64,000 nucleotides of DNA from Hydractinia symbiolongicarpus (taxonomy: Eukaryota > Cnidaria > Hydrozoa > Anthoathecata > Hydractiniidae). Position 1 is the first letter of the stretch; every line of letters begins with the position of its first letter. Positions 1 to 11,809 of this stretch are shown one piece after another. A model generated the notes under the pieces. The model was not told where the DNA came from and ran no database searches. It was given only the letters and a program-made list of their open reading frames with translations. The position numbers and the translations under genes are program-made. The DNA is taken from NCBI RefSeq assembly GCF_029227915.1, contig NC_079877.1, positions 4,528,001-4,592,000 of the forward strand, in the 5' to 3' direction.

Positions 1-606
1 TACAAGTCTCATGCGTTTAGTGGTAAAAAAATAAAATAAAAAATCGTTCGGGAAATGAGTTTACTCCCTGGGTACTTTCTTTGTATACTTTTGACTATAC
101 GGGACAAGCCCGGGTTTTACGGGAAATCGCGGGTTTTCGTTTGCCGGCGATTAAACTTCTTTTATTCAGCGTCTCATCAAAAATGAAAACATTTTTAAAA
201 ACTACAAGTCTTATGCGTTTTAGTGGTGAAAAAATAATTTAAAAAATCGTTCTGGAAATGAGTTTACTCACAGGGTACTTTTTTGTTTACATTCGACTAT
301 ACGTGCCAAGCCCGGGATTTACGGGAAATCTCGGGTTTTTGTTTGCCGGCGATTAAACTGCTTTTATTCAGCGTCTCATCAAAAATGAAAACATTCTTGA
401 AAACTACAAGTCTCATGCGTTTTAGTGGTGAAATAATAAATCAAAAAATCGTTTGGGAAATGAGTTTACTCCCTGGGTACTTTCTTTGTATACTTTTGAC
501 TATACGGGCCAAGCCGGGATTTACGGGAAATCGCGGGTTTTCGTTTGCCGGCGATTAAACTTCTTTTATTCAGCGTCTCATCAAAAATGAAAACATTTTT
601 AAAAAC

Positions 607-808
607 TACAAGTCTTATGCGTTTTAGTGGTGAAAAAATAATTTAAAAAATCGTTCGGGAAATGAGTTTACTCCCTGGGTACTTTCTTTGTATACTTTTG
701 ACTATACGGGCCAAGCCGGGATTTACGGGAAATCGCGGGTTTTCGTTTGCCGGCGATTAAACTTCTTTTATTTAGCGTCTCATCAAAAATGAAAACATTT
801 TTGAAAAC
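607..808 (+). repeat. Reference satellite monomer (202 bp)
   Basis: A representative unit, phased arbitrarily at TACAAGTCT. Landmarks in order are TTTTAGTGGTGAAAAAATAA, an A-rich stretch, TCGTTCGGGAAATGAG, CTCCCTGGGTAC, TTTGTATACTTTTGACTATA, a G+C-rich core ending in CGGGTTTTCGTTTGCCGGCG, ATTAAACTTCTTTTAT, AGCGTCTCATC and an A/T-rich tail. A typical unit is about 38% G+C with about 12 CpG by hand count. GTATAC and GCCGGC are short perfect palindromes present in nearly every unit. The length suits one nucleosome plus linker, which is an inference. Because 202 is not a multiple of 3, reading frames cannot run through successive units. Confidence 0.93.
783..804. other. Conserved 9-bp inverted repeat in the A/T tail (example)
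   Basis: TCAAAAATG (783-791) and CATTTTTGA (796-804) are perfect reverse complements separated by AAAA. The element recurs in many units of both arms. In the inverted arm it reads TCAAAAATG, TTTT, CATTTTTGA. A common variant has TTTTTAAAAAC in place of TTTTTGAAAAC, which shortens the stem to 7 bp. Another, with AATATTTTCATATTTGATGG in the inverted arm, loses most of the pairing without a compensating change. The runs of A and T could bend DNA or extrude a small hairpin. No function is shown. Confidence 0.75.
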
Positions 809-2280
809 TACAAGTCTCATTCGTTTTAGTGGTGAAAAAATAATTTAAAAAATCGTTCGGGAAATGAGTTTACTCCCTGGGTACTTTCTTTGTATACTTT
901 TGACTATACGGGCCAAGCCGGGATTTACGGGAAATCGCGGGTTTTCGTTTGCCGGCGATTAAACTGCTTTTATTCAGCGTCTCATCAAAAATGAAAACAT
1001 TTTTAAAAACTACAAGTCTCATACGTTTTAGTGGTGAAAAAATAATTTAAAAATTCGTTCGGGAAATGAGTTTACTCACTGGGTACTTTCTTTGTATACT
1101 TTTGACTATACGGGCCAAGCCCGGGATTTACGGGAAATCGCGGGTTTTCGTTTGCCGGCGATTAAACATCTTTTATTCAGCGTCTCATCAAAAATGAAAA
1201 CATTTTTGAAAACTACAAGTCTCATGCGTTTTAGTGGTGAAAAAATAATTTAAAAAATCGTTCGGGAAATGAGTTTACTCCTGGGTACTTTCTTTGTATA
1301 CTTTTGACTATACGGGACGAGTCTGGGATTTACGAGAAATCGCGGATTTTCGTTTGCCGGCGATTAAACTTCTTTTATTCAGCGTCCCATCAAAAATGAA
1401 AATATTCTTGAAAACTACAAGTCTCATGCGTTTAGTGGTAAAAAAATAAAATAAAAAATCGTTCGGGAAATGAGTTTACTCCCTGGGTACTTTCTTTGTA
1501 TACTTTTGACTATACGGGACAAGCCCGGGTTTTACGGGAAATCGCGGGTTTTCGTTTGCCGGCGATTAAACTTCTTTTATTCAGCGTCTCATCAAAAATG
1601 AAAACATTTTTAAAAACTACAAGTCTTATGCGTTTTAGTGGTGAAAAAATAATTTAAAAAATCGTTCGGGAAATGAGTTTACTCCCTGGGTACTTTCTTT
1701 GTATACTTTTGACTATACGGGCCGAGTCCGGGATTTAGGGAAATCGCAGGTTTTCGTTTGCCGGCGATTAAAGTGCTTTTATTCAGCGTCTCATCAAAAA
1801 TGAAAACATTTTTGAAAACTACAAGTCTCATGCGTTTTAGTGGTGAAAAAATAATTTAAAAAATCGTTCGGGAAATGAGTTTACTTCCTGGGTACTTTCT
1901 TTGTATACTTTTGACTAGGCCAAGCCAGGATTTACGGGAAATCGCGGGTTTTCGTTTGCCGGCGATTAAACTTCTTTTATTCAGCGTCTCATCAAAAATG
2001 AAAACATTTTTAAAAACTACAAGTCTCATACGTTTTAGTGGTGAAAAAAGAATTTAAAAAATCGTTCGGGAAATGAGTTTACTCCCTGGGTACTTTCTTT
2101 GTATACTTTTGACTATACCGGCCGAGTCCGGGATTTACGGGAAATCGCGGGTTTTCGTTTGCCGGCGATTAAACTTCTTTTATTCAGCGTCTCATCAAAA
2201 ATGAAAACATTTTTAAAAACTACAAGTCTTATGCGTTTTAGTGGTGAAAAAATAATTTAAAAAATCGTTCTGGAAATGAG

Positions 2281-5200
2281 TTTACTCCCTGGGTACTTTC
2301 TATGTATAATTTTGACTATACGGGCCAAGCCAGGATTTACGGGAAATCGCGGGTTTTCGTTTGCCGGCGATTAAACTTCTTTTATTTAGCGTCTCATCAA
2401 AAATGAAAACATTTTTAAAAACTACAAGTCTCATACGTTTTAGTGGTGAAAAAATAATTTAAAAATTCGTTCGGGAAATGAGTTTACTCACTGGGTACTT
2501 TCTTTGTATACTTTTGACTATACGGGCCAAGCCCGGGATTTACGGAAAATCGCGGATTTTCGTTTGCCGGCGATTAAACATCTTTTATTCAGCGTCTCAT
2601 CAAAAATGAAAACATTTTTGAAAACTACAAGTCTCATGCGTTTTAGTGGTGAAAAAATAATTTAAAAAATCGTTCGGGAAATGAGTTTACTCCCTGGGTA
2701 CTTTCTTTGTATACTTTTGACTATACGGGCCGAGTCCGGGATTTACGGGAAATCGCGGATTTTCGTTTGCCGGCGATTAAACTTCTTTTATTCAGCGTCC
2801 CATCAAAAATGAAAATATTCTTGAAAACTACAAGTCTCATGCGTTTAGTGGTAAAAAAATAATATAAAAAATCGTTCGGGAAATGAGTTTAATCCCTGGG
2901 TACTTTCTTTGTATACTTTTGACTATACGGGACAAGCCTGGGATTTACGGGAAATCGCGGGTTTTCGTTTGCCGGCGATTAAACTTCTTTTATACAGCGT
3001 CTCATCAAAAATGAAAACATTTTTGAAAACTACAAGTCTCATGCGTTTTAGTGGTGAAAAAATAATTTAAAAAATCGTTCGGGAAATGAGTTTACTCCCT
3101 GGGTACTTTCTTTGTATACTTTTGACTATACGGGCCAAGCCGGGATTTACGGGAAATCGCGGGTTTTCGTTTGCCGGCGATTAAACTTCTTTTATTCAGC
3201 GTCTCATCAAAAATGAAAACATTTTTAAAAACTACAAGTCTTATGCGTTTTAGTGGTGAAAAAATAATTTAAAAAATCGTTCTGGAAAAGAGTTTACTCA
3301 CAGGGTACTTTTTTGTTTACATTCGACTATACGTGCCAAGCCCGGGATTTACGGGAAATCGCGGGTTTTTGTTTGCCGGCGATTAAACTGCTTTTATTCA
3401 GCGTCTCATCAAAAATGAAAACATTCTTGAAAACTACAAGTCTCATGCGTTTTAGTGGTGAAATAATAAATCAAAAAATCGTTTGGGAAATGAGTTTACT
3501 CCCTGGGTACTTTCTTTGTATACTTTTGACTATACGGGCCAAGCCGGGATTTACGGGAAATCGCGGGTTTTCGTTTGCCGGCGATTAAACTTCTTTTATT
3601 CAGCGTCTCATCAAAAATGAAAACATTTTTATAAACTACAAGTCTTATGCGTTTTAGTGGTGAAAAAATAATTTAAAAAACCGTTCTGGAAATGAGTTTA
3701 CTCCCTGGGTACTTTCTTTGTATACTTTTGACTATACGCGCCGAGTCCGGGATTTAGGGAAATCGCAGGTTTTCGTTTGCCGGCGATTAAAGTGCTTTTA
3801 TTCAGCGTCTCATCAAAAATGAAAACATTTTTGAAAACTACAAGTCTCATGCGTTTTAGTGGTGAAAAAATAATTTAAAAAATCGTTCGGGAAATGAGTT
3901 TACTTCCTGGGTACTTTCTTTGTATACTTTTGACTATACGGGCCAAGCCGGGATTTACGGGAAATCGCGGGTTTTCGTTTGCCGGCGATTAAAGTGCTTT
4001 TATTCAGCGTCTCATTAAAAATGAAAACATTTTTGAAAACTACAAGTCTCATGCGTTTTAGTGGTGAAAAAATAATTTAAAAAATCGTTCGGGAAATGAG
4101 TTTACTCCCTGGGTACTTTCTATGTATAATTTTGACTATACGGGCCAAGCCAGGATTTACGGGAAATTGCGGGTTTTCGTTTGCCGGCGATTAAACTTCT
4201 TTTATTTAGCGTCTCATCAAAAATGAAAACATTTTTAAAAACTACAAGTCTCATACGTTTTAGTGGTGAAAAAATAATTTAAAAATTCGTTCGGGAAATG
4301 AGTTTACTCACTGGGTACTTTCTTTGTATACTTTTGACTATACGGGCCAAGCCCGGGATTTACGGAAAATCGCGGGTTTTCGTTTGCCGGCGATTAAACA
4401 TCTTTTATTCAGCGTCTCATCAAAAATGAAAACATTTTTGAAAACTACAAGTCTCATGCGTTTTAGTGGTGAAAAAATAATTTAAAAAATCGTTCGGGAA
4501 ATGAGTTTACTCCCTGGGTACTTTCTTTGTATACTTTTGACTATACGGGCCGAGTCCGGGATTTACGGGAAATCGCGGATTTTCGTTTGCCGGCGATTAA
4601 ACTTCTTTTATTCAGCGTCCCATCAAAAATGAAAATATTCTTGAAAACTACAAGTCTCATGCGTTTAGTGGTAAAAAAATAATATAAAAAATCGTTCGGG
4701 AAATGAGTTTACTCCCTGGGTACTTTCTTTGTATACTTTTGACTATACGGGACAAGCCTGGGATTTACGGGAAATGGCGGGTTTTCGTTTGCCGGCGATT
4801 AAACTTCTTTTATTCAGCGTCTCATCAAAAATGAAAACATTTTTGAAAACTACAAGTCTCATGCGTTTTAGTGGTGAAAAAATAATTTAAAAAATCGTTC
4901 GGGAAATGAGTTTACTCCCTGGGTACTTTCTTTGTATACTTTTGACTATACGGGCCAAGCCGGGATTTACGGGAAATCGCGGGTTTTCGTTTGCCGGCGA
5001 TTAAACTTCTTTTATTCAGCGTCTCATCAAAAATGAAAACATTTTTAAAAACTACAAGTCTTATGCGTTTTAGTGGTGAAAAAATAATTTAAAAAATCGT
5101 TCTGGAAAAGAGTTTACTCACAGGGTACTTTTTTGTTTACATTCGACTATACGTGCCAAGCCCGGGATTTACGGGAAATCGCGGGTTTTTGTTTGCCGGC

Positions 5201-5800
5201 GATTATACTGCTTTTATTCAGCGTCTCATCAAAAATGAAAACATTCTTGAAAACTACAAGTCTCATGCGTTTTAGTGGTGAAATAATAAATCAAAAAATC
5301 GTTTGGGAAATGAGTTTACTCCCTGGGTACTTTCTTTGTATACTTTTGACTATACCGGCCAAGCCGGGATTTACGGGAAATCGCGGGTTTTCGTTTGCCG
5401 GCGATTAAACTTCTTTTATTCAGCGTCTCATCAAAAATGAAAACATTTTTAAAAACTACAAGTCTTATGCGTTTTAGTGGTGAAAAAATAATTTAAAAAA
5501 CCGTTCTGGAAATGAGTTTACTCCCTGGGTACTTTCTTTGTATACTTTTGACTATACGGGCCGAGTCCGGGATTTAGGGAAATCGCAGGTTTTCGTTTGC
5601 CGGCGATTAAAGTGCTTTTATTCAGCGTCTCATCAAAAATGAAAACATTTTTGAAAACTACAAGTCTCATGCGTTCTAGTGGTGAAAAAATAATTTAAAA
5701 AATCGTTCGGGAAATGAGTTTACTCCCTGAATACTTTCTTTGTATACTTTTGACTATACGGGCCAAGCCGGGATTTACGGGAAATCGCGGGTTTTCGTTT
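2281..5800 (+). repeat. Higher-order duplication, 1,820 bp (9 units), two copies
   Basis: Copy 1 is about 2281-4100 and copy 2 about 4101-5800, incomplete at its end. Rare landmarks recur at a fixed 1,820-bp spacing: TATGTATAATTTTGAC near 2301 and 4121, the TTTAGTGGTAAAAAAATAAT unit near 2837 and 4657, and the TTTGTTTACATTCGAC unit near 3313 and 5133. Differences noted by eye are few, such as AATCCC against ACTCCC near 2890/4710 and TATACAGCG against TATTCAGCG near 2991/4811. The copies separate around 5800, where copy 1 has AAAGTGCTTT and copy 2 has AAACTTCTTT. Confidence 0.85.
3341..3365. other. Conserved G+C-rich dyad in the monomer core (example)
   Basis: CCCGGGATTT (3341-3350) and AAATCGCGGG (3356-3365) pair as a 10-bp stem with a single mismatch at the fifth position, around an ACGGG loop. 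Most units carry a version. Some have lost one C before the stem. Many inverted-arm units have CCCTAAATCC, which shortens the loop but keeps the inner GATTT/AAATC pairing. Next to it, units with GGGCCAAGCCC hold a second, overlapping 5-bp stem (12225-12237 is one example). The region could form a hairpin in single-stranded DNA or RNA. That is inference. Confidence 0.7.
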
Positions 5801-8642
5801 GCCGGCGATTAAACTTCTTTTATTCAGCGTCTCATCAAAAATGAAAACATTTTTAAAAACTACAAGTCTCATACGTTTTAGTGGTGAAAAAATAATTTAA
5901 AAAATCGTTCGGGAAATGAGTTTACTCCCTGGGTACTTTCTTTGTATACTTTTGACTAGGCCAAGCCAGGATTTACGGGAAATCGTGGGTTTTCGTTTGC
6001 CGGCGATTAAACTTCTTTTATTCAGCGTCTCATCAAAAATGAAAACATTTTTAAAAACTACAAGTCTCATACGTTTTAGTGGTGAAAAAATAATTTAAAA
6101 ATTCGTTCGGGAAATGAGTTTACTCCCTGGGTACTTTCTTTGTATACTTTTGACTATACGGGCCAAGCCCGGGATTTACGGGAAATCGCGGGTTTTCGTT
6201 TGCCGGCGATTAAACATCTTTTATTCAGCGTCTCATCGAAAATGAAAACATTTTTGAAAACTACAAGTCTCATGCGTTTTAGTGGTGAAAAAATAATTTA
6301 AAAAATCGTTCGGGAAATGAGTTTACTCCCTGGGTACTTTCTTTGTATACTTTTGACTATACCGGCCGAGTCCGGGATTTACGGGAAATCGCGGGTTTTC
6401 GTTTGCCGGCGATTAAACTTCTTTTATTCAGCGTCTCATCAAAAATGAAAACATTTTTAAAAACTACAAGTCTTATGCGTTTTAGTGGTGAAAAAATAAT
6501 TTAAAAAATCGTTCTGGAAATGAGTTTACTCCCTGGGTACTTTCTTTGTATACTTTTGACTATACGGGCTGAGTCCGGGATTTAGGGAAATCGCAGGTTT
6601 TCGTTTGCCGGCGATTAAATTGCTTTTATTCAGCGTCTCATTAAAAATGAAAACATTTTTGAAAACTACAAGTCTCATGCGTTTTAGTGGTGAAAAAATA
6701 ATTTAAAAAATCGTTCGGGAAATGAGTTTACTCCCTGGGTACTTTCTATGTATACTTTTGACTATACGGGCCAAGCCAGGATTTACGGGAAATCGCGGGT
6801 TTTCGTTTGCCGGCGATTAAACTTCTTTTATTTAGCGTCTCATCAAAAATGAAAACATTTTTAAAAACTACAAGTCTCATACGTTTTAGTGGTGAAAAAA
6901 TAATTTAAAAATTCGTTCGGGAAATGAGTTTACTCACTGGGTACTTTCTTTGTATACTTTTGACTATACGGGCCAAGCCCGGGATTTACGGAAAATCGCG
7001 GGTTTTCGTTTGCCGGCGATTAAACATCTTTTATTCAGCGTCTCATCAAAAATGAAAAATTTTTTGAAAACTACAAGTCTCATGCGTTTTAGTGGTGAAA
7101 AAATAATTTAAAAAATCGTTCGGGAAATGAGTTTACTCCCTGGGTACTTTCTTTGTATACTTTTGACTATTCGGGCCGAGTCCGGGATTTACGGGAAATC
7201 GCGGATTTTCGTTTGCCGGCGATTAAACTTCTTTTATTCAGCGTCCCATCAAAAATGGAAACATTTTTAAAAACTACAAGTCTTATGCGTTTTAGTGGTG
7301 AAAAAATAATTTAAAAAATCGTTCTGGAAATGAGTTTACTCACAGGGTACTTTTTTGTTTACATTCGACTATACGTGCCAAGCCCGGGATTTACGGGAAA
7401 TCGCGGGTTTTTGTTTGCCGGCGATTAAACTGCTTTTTTTCAGCGTCTCATCAAAAATGAAAACATTCTTGAAAACTACAAGTCTCATGCGTTTTAGTGG
7501 TGAAATAATAAATCAAAAAATCGTTTGGGAAATGAGTTTACTCCCTGGGTACTTTCTTTGTATACTTTTGACTATACGGCCAAGCCGGGATTTACGGGAA
7601 ATCGCGGGTTTTCGTTTGCCGGCGATTAAACTTCTTTTATTCAGCGTCTCATCAAAAATGAAAACATTTTTAAAAACTACAAGTCTTATGCGTTTTAGTG
7701 GTGAAAAAATAATTTAAAAAACCGTTCTGAAAATGAGTTTACTCCCTGGGTACTTTCTTTGTATACTTTTGACTATACGGGCCGAGTCCGGGATTTAGGG
7801 AAATCGCAGGTTTTCGTTTGCCGGCGATTAAAGTGCTTTTATTCAGCGTCTCATCAAAAATGGAAACATTTTTGAAAACTACAAGTCTCATGCGTTTTAG
7901 TGGTGAAAAAATAATTTAAAAAATCGTTCGGGAAATGAGTTTACTCCCTGGGTACTTTCTTTGTATACTTTTGACTATACGGGCCAAGCCGGGATTTACG
8001 GGAAATCGCGGGTTTTCGTTTGCCGGCGATTAAACTTCTTTTATTCAGCGTCTCATCAAAAATGAAAACATTTTTAAAAACTACAAGTCTCATACGTTTT
8101 AGTGGTGAAAAAATAATTTTAAAATTCGTTCGGGAAATGAGTTTACTCACTGGGTACTTTCTTTGTATACTTTTGACTATACCGGCCAAGCCCGGGATTT
8201 ACGGGAAATCGCGGGTTTTCGTTTGCCGGCGATTAAACTTCTTTTATTCAGCGTCTCATCAAAAATGAAAACATTTTTGAAAACTACAAGTCTCATGCGT
8301 TTTAGTGGTGAAAAAATAATTTAAAAAATCGTTCGGGAAATGAGTTTACTCCCTGGGTACTTTCTTTGTATACTTTTGACTATACGGGCCAAACCGGGAT
8401 TTACGGGAAATCGCGGGTTTTCGTTTGCTGGCGATTAAACTTCTTTTATTCAGCGTCTCATCAAAAATGAAAACATTTTTAAAAACTACAAGTCTTATGC
8501 GTTTTAGTGGTGAAAAAATAATTTAAAAAATCGTTCTGGAAATGAGTTTACTCACAGGGTACTTTTTTGTTTACATTCGACTATACGTGCCAAGCCCGGG
8601 ATTTACGGGAAATCGCGGGTTTTTGTTTGCCGGCGATTAAAC

Positions 8643-9855
8643 TGCTTTTATTCAGCGTCTCATCAAAAATGAAAACATTCTTGAAAACTACAAGTCTCAT
8701 GCGTTTTAGTGGTGAAATAATAAATCAAAAAATCGTTTGGGAAATGAGTTTACTCCCTGGGTACTTTCTTTGTATACTTTTGACTATACGGGCCAAGCCG
8801 GGATTTACGGGAAATCGCGGGTTTTCGTTTGCCGGCGATTAAACTTCTTTTATTCAGCGTCTCATCAAAAATGAAAACATTTTTAAAAACTACAAGTCTT
8901 ATGCGTTTTAGTGGTGAAAAAATAATTTAAAAAACCGTTCTGGAAATGAGTTTACTCCCTGGGTACTTTCTTTGTATACTTTTGACTATACGGGCCGAGT
9001 CCGGGATTTAGGGAAATCGCAGGTTTTCGTTTGCCGGCGATTAAAGTGCTTTTATTCAGCGTCTCATCAAAAATGAAAACATTCTTGAAAACTACAAGTC
9101 TCATGCGTTTTAGTGGTGAAATAATAAATCAAAAAATCGTTTGGGAAATGAGTTTACTCCCTGGGTACTTTCTTTGTATACTTTTGACTATACGGGCCAA
9201 GCCGGGATTTACGGGAAATCGCGGGTTTTCGTTTGCCGGCGATTAAACTTCTTTTATTCAGCGTCTCATCAAAAATGAAAACATTTTTAAAAACTACAAG
9301 TCTTATGCGTTTTAGTGGTGAAAAAATAATTTAAAAAACCGTTCTGGAAATGAGTTTACTCCCTGGGTACTTTCTTTGTATACTTTTGACTATACGGGCC
9401 GAGTCCGGGATTTAGGGAAATCGCAGGTTTTCGTTTGCCGGCGATTAAAGTGCTTTTATTCAGCGTCTCATCAAAAATGAAAACATTCTTGAAAACTACA
9501 AGTCTCATGCGTTTTAGTGGTGAAATAATAAATCAAAAAATCGTTTGGGAAATGAGTTTACTCCCTGGGTACTTTCTTTGTATACTTTTGACTATACGGG
9601 CCAAGCCGGGATTTACGGGAAATCGCGGGTTTTCGTTTGCCGGCGATTAAACTTCTTTTATTCAGCGTCTCATCAAAAATGAAAACATTTTTAAAAACTA
9701 CAAGTCTTATGCGTTTTAGTGGTGAAAAAATAATTTAAAAAACCGTTCTGGAAATAAGTTTACTCCCTGGGTACTTTCTTTGTATACTTTTGACTATACG
9801 GGCCGAGTCCGGGATTTAAGGAAATCGCAGGTTTTCGTTTGCCGGCGATTAAAGT
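8643..9855 (+). repeat. Dimeric higher-order repeat, 404 bp, three copies
   Basis: Two alternating unit types repeat three times, at about 8643-9047, 9048-9451 and 9452-9855. One unit carries ATTCTTGAAAAC and GAAATAATAAATC with TCGTTTGGG. The other carries AAACCGTTCTGGAAATGAG, GGCCGAGTCCGGGATTTAGG and TCGCAGG. Copies 2 and 3 look nearly identical by eye, with ATGAG changed to ATAAG near 9754 in the last. This is the simplest higher-order pattern in the window and looks like a recent local amplification. Confidence 0.88.
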
Positions 9856-11809
9856 GCTTTTATTCAGCGTCTCATCAAAAATGAAAACATTTTTGAAAAC
9901 TACAAGTCTCATGCGTTTTAGTGTTGAAAAAATAATTTAAAAAATCGTTCGGGAAATGAGTTTACTCCCTGGGTACTTTCTTTGTATACTTTTGACTATA
10001 CGGGCCAAGCCGGGATTTACGGGAAATCGCGGGTTTTCGTTTGCCGGCGATTAAACTTCTTTTATTCAGCGTCTCATCAAAAATGAAAACATTTTTAAAA
10101 ACTACAAGTCTTATGCGTTTTAGTGGTGAAAAAATAATTTAAAAAATCGTTCTGGAAATGAGTTTACTCACAGGGTACTTTTTTGTTTACATTCGACTAT
10201 ACGTGCCAAGCCCGGGATTTACGGGAAATCGCGGGTTTTTGTTTGCCGGCGATTAAACTGCTTTTATTCAGCGTCTCATCAAAAATGAAAACATTCTTGA
10301 AAACTACAAGTCTCATGCGTTTTAGTGGTGAAATAATAAATCAAAAAATCGTTTGGGAAATGAGTTTACTCCCTGGGTACTTTCTTTGTATACTTTTGAC
10401 TATACGGGCCAAGCCGGGATTTACGGGAAATCGCGGGTTTTCGTTTGCCGGCGATTAAACTTCTTTTATTCAGCGTCTCATCAAAAATGAAAACATTTTT
10501 AAAAACTACAAGTCTTATGCGTTTTCGTGGTGAAAAAATAATTTAAAAAACCGTTCTGGAAATGAGTTTACTCCCTGGGTACTTTCTTTGTATACTTTTG
10601 ACTATACGGGCCGAGTCCGGGATTTAGGGAAATCGCAGGTTTTCGTTTGCCGGCGATTAAAGTGCTTTTATTCAGCGTCTCATCAAAAATGAAAACATTT
10701 TTGAAAACTACAAGTCTCATGCGTTTTAGTGGTGAAAAAATAATTTAAAAAATCGTTTGGGAAATGAGTTTACTCCCTGGGTACTTTCTTTGTATACTTT
10801 TGACTATACGGGCCAAGCCGGGATTTACGGGAAATCGCGGGTTTTCATTTTCCGGCGATTAAACTTCTTTTATTCAGCGTCTCATCAAAAATAAAAACAT
10901 TTTTAAAAACTACAAGTCTCATACGTTTTAGTGGTGAAAAAATAATTTTAAAATTCGTTCGGGAAATGAGTTTACTCACTGGGTACTTTCTTTGTATACT
11001 TTTGACTATACCGGCCAAGCCCGGGATTTACGGGAAATCGCGGGTTTTCGTTTGCCGGCGATTAAACATCTTTTATTCAGCGTCTCATCAAAAATGAAAA
11101 CATTTTTGAAAACTACAAGTCTCATGCGTTTTAGTGGTGAAAAAATAATTTAAAAAATCGTTCGGGAAATTAGTTTACTCCCTGGGTACTTTCTTTGTAT
11201 ACTTTTGACTATACGGGCCGAGTCCGGGATTTACGGGAAATCGCGGATTTTCGTTTGCCGGCGATTAAACTTCTTTTATTCAGCGTCCCATCAAAAATGA
11301 AAATATTCTTGAAAACTACAAGTCTCATGAGTTTAGTGGTAAAAAAATAATATAAAAAATCGTTCGGGAAATGAGTTTACTCCCTGGGTACTTTCTTTGT
11401 ATACTTTTGACTATACGGGACAAGCCCGGGATTTACGGGAAATCGCGGGTTTTCGTTTGCCGGCAATTAAACTTCTTTTATTCAGCGTCTCATCAAAAAT
11501 GAAAACATTTTTGAAAACTACAAGTCTCATGCGTTTTAGTGGTGAAAAAATAATTTAAAAAATCGTTCGGGAAATGAGTTTACTCCCTGGGTACTTTCTT
11601 TGTATACTTTTGACTATACGGGCCAAGCCGGGATTTACGGGAAATCGCGGGTTTTCGTTTGCCGGCGATTAAACTTCTTTTATTAAGCGTCCCATCAAAA
11701 ATGAAAACATTTTTAAAAACTACAAGTCTTATGCGTTTTAGTGGTGAAAAAATAATTTAAAAAATCGTTCTGGAAATGAGTTTACTCACAGGGTACTTTT
11801 TTGTATACA

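Noticed and set aside
283-558. Open reading frames of 60-120 codons repeated many times on both strands (for example 283-558, 7355-7717, 18318-18539, 44820-45182)
   Set aside because: They start and stop at the same monomer landmarks and encode whatever the repeat spells in that frame. A 202-bp unit shifts the frame by one base each time, so none extends past about two units. Overlapping frames exist on the opposite strand (32688-33050 with 32821-33036). No ribosome site, domain or codon bias was seen.
620-665. tRNA or SINE-type internal promoter (AGTGG near the unit start, GTTCGGGAAA about 30 bp later)
   Set aside because: The box A match covers only AGTGG, and the box B match lacks the conserved A after TTCG. 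No cloverleaf can be drawn and there is no SINE tail, so nothing supports polymerase III origin.
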